64,000 nucleotides of DNA, from the NCBI RefSeq assembly GCF_000518605.1, contig NZ_JADX01000021.1:49782-113781 (forward strand). Direction: 5' to 3'. Under the pieces are notes generated by a model. That model saw only the letters and a list, made by a program, of their open reading frames with translations, searched no databases and was not told where the DNA came from. Every line of letters begins with the position of its first letter. Position 1 is the stretch's first letter. Positions 62,886 to 64,000 of this stretch are shown here, piece after piece. A program made the position numbers and the translations under genes. This DNA comes from Shewanella fidelis ATCC BAA-318. GTDB lineage: Bacteria > Pseudomonadota > Gammaproteobacteria > Enterobacterales > Shewanellaceae.

Positions 62886-63298
62886 TTGCCGAAGGCGAGT
62901 TTATTAGTGCAGATAAACAGCCAAGCGTAGAGCAAATAGCGCACGAAGATCGAGAACATGTTCGGTTTAGTCTAAGACAAAGAGAGCAGCAAGATATTAG
63001 CTTCGCATGTGATGGCATTACAGTGACACTTATAAAAAGCCATTACTTATTCAACAAAAAAATAGGCATTGCCAATATAAAAAACGTTGGCTTAGGTGGA
63101 GTTGGCTTCATTAGTAGTTCGACTCTACAACCGAAACAGATTATTGATATTGATTTAGATGGTGAGCGGTTTCAAATCCAAATCATGCGCCTAGAGAAGA
63201 TCAATCGCAAACTTAATTTTGTTGGGGCTAGGTGGACAGAAAAAGATGAAAAAAGGATAAGTTACATCACCACTAAAATTTACAATATGAGTAATTAG
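62870..63298 (+). CDS. PilZ-like domain protein in the lateral motor operon
   Basis: This 142-residue protein has Arg32-x3-Arg36 (RFSLR) and, about 35 residues later, Asn72-x-Gly-x2-Gly77 (NVGLGGVGF). This is the two-part c-di-GMP binding layout of PilZ domains (RxxxR ... D/N-x-S-x-x-G) with Ser replaced by Gly. The remaining beta-rich sequence fits a PilZ barrel; no other domain is present. It starts inside the end of lafU, so it is co-translated with the lateral stator genes. A role as a c-di-GMP responsive motor brake, like YcgR, is inferred. Confidence 0.65.
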   Translation: MDKPIIAEGEFISADKQPSVEQIAHEDREHVRFSLRQREQQDISFACDGITVTLIKSHYLFNKKIGIANIKNVGLGGVGFISSSTLQPKQIIDIDLDGERFQIQIMRLEKINRKLNFVGARWTEKDEKRISYITTKIYNMSN

Positions 63299-63353
63299 CA
63301 GCTTTAACAAATTAAAAAATATTGGGTATTCCGTGACGAATAAGGAGATCACA

Positions 63354-63638
63354 ATGCCTGCTTCATACGAGCGAAAAGGACCTGACGCCTTACAAAAGCT
63401 CTTTTTATACTTGATCATTTTTGACTGGATCATTCTGATCTACTTAATTGTTTCCATAAAAGATATGTCGTTTCAACACGGTGCAATGACTTCAGTTGCG
63501 GTAGCAGTATTTAACCTCATTTTGGTCAATCTTTGCTTTAGGCGAGCACGTAGAGCTGAGGATGGTTACCAGATCTATCCCGTTATCATAGGTGCGTTAC
63601 TGTCATTTGTGCTTATTGCTTACTACTTTTTCTTTTAA
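63354..63638 (+). CDS. small membrane protein of unknown function
   Basis: From ATG 63354 (AAGGAG upstream) this is a 94-residue protein with three predicted membrane helices (LFLYLIIFDWIILIYLIVS, MTSVAVAVFNLILVNLCF, YPVIIGALLSFVLIAYYFFF) and a charged linker RRARRAEDG. No family is recognised. It lies 55 bases after the PilZ-like gene, at the right end of the flagellar locus, and may be unrelated to it. Confidence 0.65.
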   Translation: MPASYERKGPDALQKLFLYLIIFDWIILIYLIVSIKDMSFQHGAMTSVAVAVFNLILVNLCFRRARRAEDGYQIYPVIIGALLSFVLIAYYFFF

Positions 63639-63756
63639 ATAAAGCCAACAGCTAACGATACATTCACAAGCATAGCTTCGAATTACTTCCCCTTATTATT
63701 TTAATAAACAAAACCTCATGATCCCTAAAGCCAACGATTAAGTTGGCTTATAGCTG

Positions 63757-63995
63757 TTGTCACAAACCCATCTAGATCCGGCGCTTCACTGTTCGGGCTT
63801 TTTATTTCCCCATCTACGTTCAGTCATCTTTCGTTATTTGCGCCTGGAAATGTCCAGCTACGCTAACGCTCATAAACACATCGCTAGCGCGATATTCGCC
63901 CTACTCGGTTCGCGCAGCGAACACATGGGGGTGAAAGTGAGGCGCTTTGAATACGCAGTATTCAGACTCGCTTGAACGCGGAGAAGCTTGCCTTC
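63757..63995. repeat. hairpin-rich, GC-richer element at the right edge (possible dispersed repeat)
   Basis: The sequence becomes clearly richer in GC than its neighbours and contains four close dyads: CTGGA-AATG-TCCAG (63844-63857), CGCTAGCG (within 63881-63892), GTTCGC-GCA-GCGAAC (63908-63922) and GAATAC-GCA-GTATTC (63949-63963). A 72-codon frame crosses it, but the palindromes explain the sequence better than a protein. It could be a dispersed genomic repeat or a leader of the next locus. Confidence 0.4.
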
Positions 63996-64000
63996 GAAGC

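Noticed and set aside
63757..63975. 72-codon frame at the right edge
   Set aside because: The sequence is dominated by palindromes and there is no ribosome site; a structured repeat explains it better.
1..64000. CRISPR arrays, tRNA/rRNA genes, insertion sequences, prophage or defence genes
   Set aside because: None was recognised on either strand: no regularly spaced repeats, no transposase or integrase motifs, no tRNA cloverleaf.

Overview
The window looks like chromosomal DNA of a marine gammaproteobacterium, most likely a Shewanella (inference). The support is the order polA - Spot 42 RNA - engB - diheme cytochrome c - CsrC-like RNA - yihI - hemN, a KdkA Kdo kinase beside WaaA, a kbl-tdh-glpE-glpG block, and a complete second (lateral) flagellar system of the Vibrio parahaemolyticus/Aeromonas type. 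I see no tRNA, rRNA, CRISPR array, insertion sequence or phage gene.

Region 1 (1-10.3 kb) is surface-polysaccharide synthesis. It holds the end of a possible phosphotransferase gene, a sugar nucleotidyltransferase and a WavE-like protein. A reverse-strand operon follows (GT9 heptosyltransferase-type, MurG-like, GT4, second MurG-like), then Kdo kinase kdkA, Kdo transferase waaA, a TetR regulator and a GT2 glycosyltransferase.

Region 2 (10.6-27.6 kb) is housekeeping: threonine catabolism (kbl, tdh), glpE, rhomboid protease glpG, elbB, polA, engB, a cytochrome c4-type protein, yihI, hemN, a DUF885 lipoprotein and a PldB-type hydrolase. Its intergenic spaces carry regulatory RNAs. These are Spot 42 (18361-18477), a candidate second sRNA directly after it (about 18541-18647), and a CsrB/CsrC-type RNA with 17 GGA motifs (about 20560-20947) in the syntenic position of csrC.

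Region 3 (27.6-63.6 kb) is one contiguous lateral flagellar locus. A very AT-rich divergent spacer (34059-34603) separates fliMNPQR-flhBA on the minus strand from motY-lafK-fliEFGHIJ on the plus strand. Then come flgAMN (minus), flgBCDEFGHIJKL plus an uncharacterised gene, a FliB-type flagellin lysine methylase (minus), flagellin lafA, and fliD-fliS-lafD-fliK-fliL-fliA-motA-motB followed by a PilZ-like gene. LafK, sigma-54, FliA (LafS) and FlgM provide a self-contained transcriptional hierarchy. Sigma-54-type promoters are visible before flgB and fliD, and both have a GGAA-N7-TTCC dyad upstream.

The points most worth a second look are an overlooked 48-codon membrane ORF between fliP and fliQ, a FliM without the CheY-binding N-terminus, a PilZ-like protein overlapping the stator gene, the sRNA cluster around polA/engB, and a hairpin-rich, compositionally distinct element at the right edge (63.76-64.0 kb).
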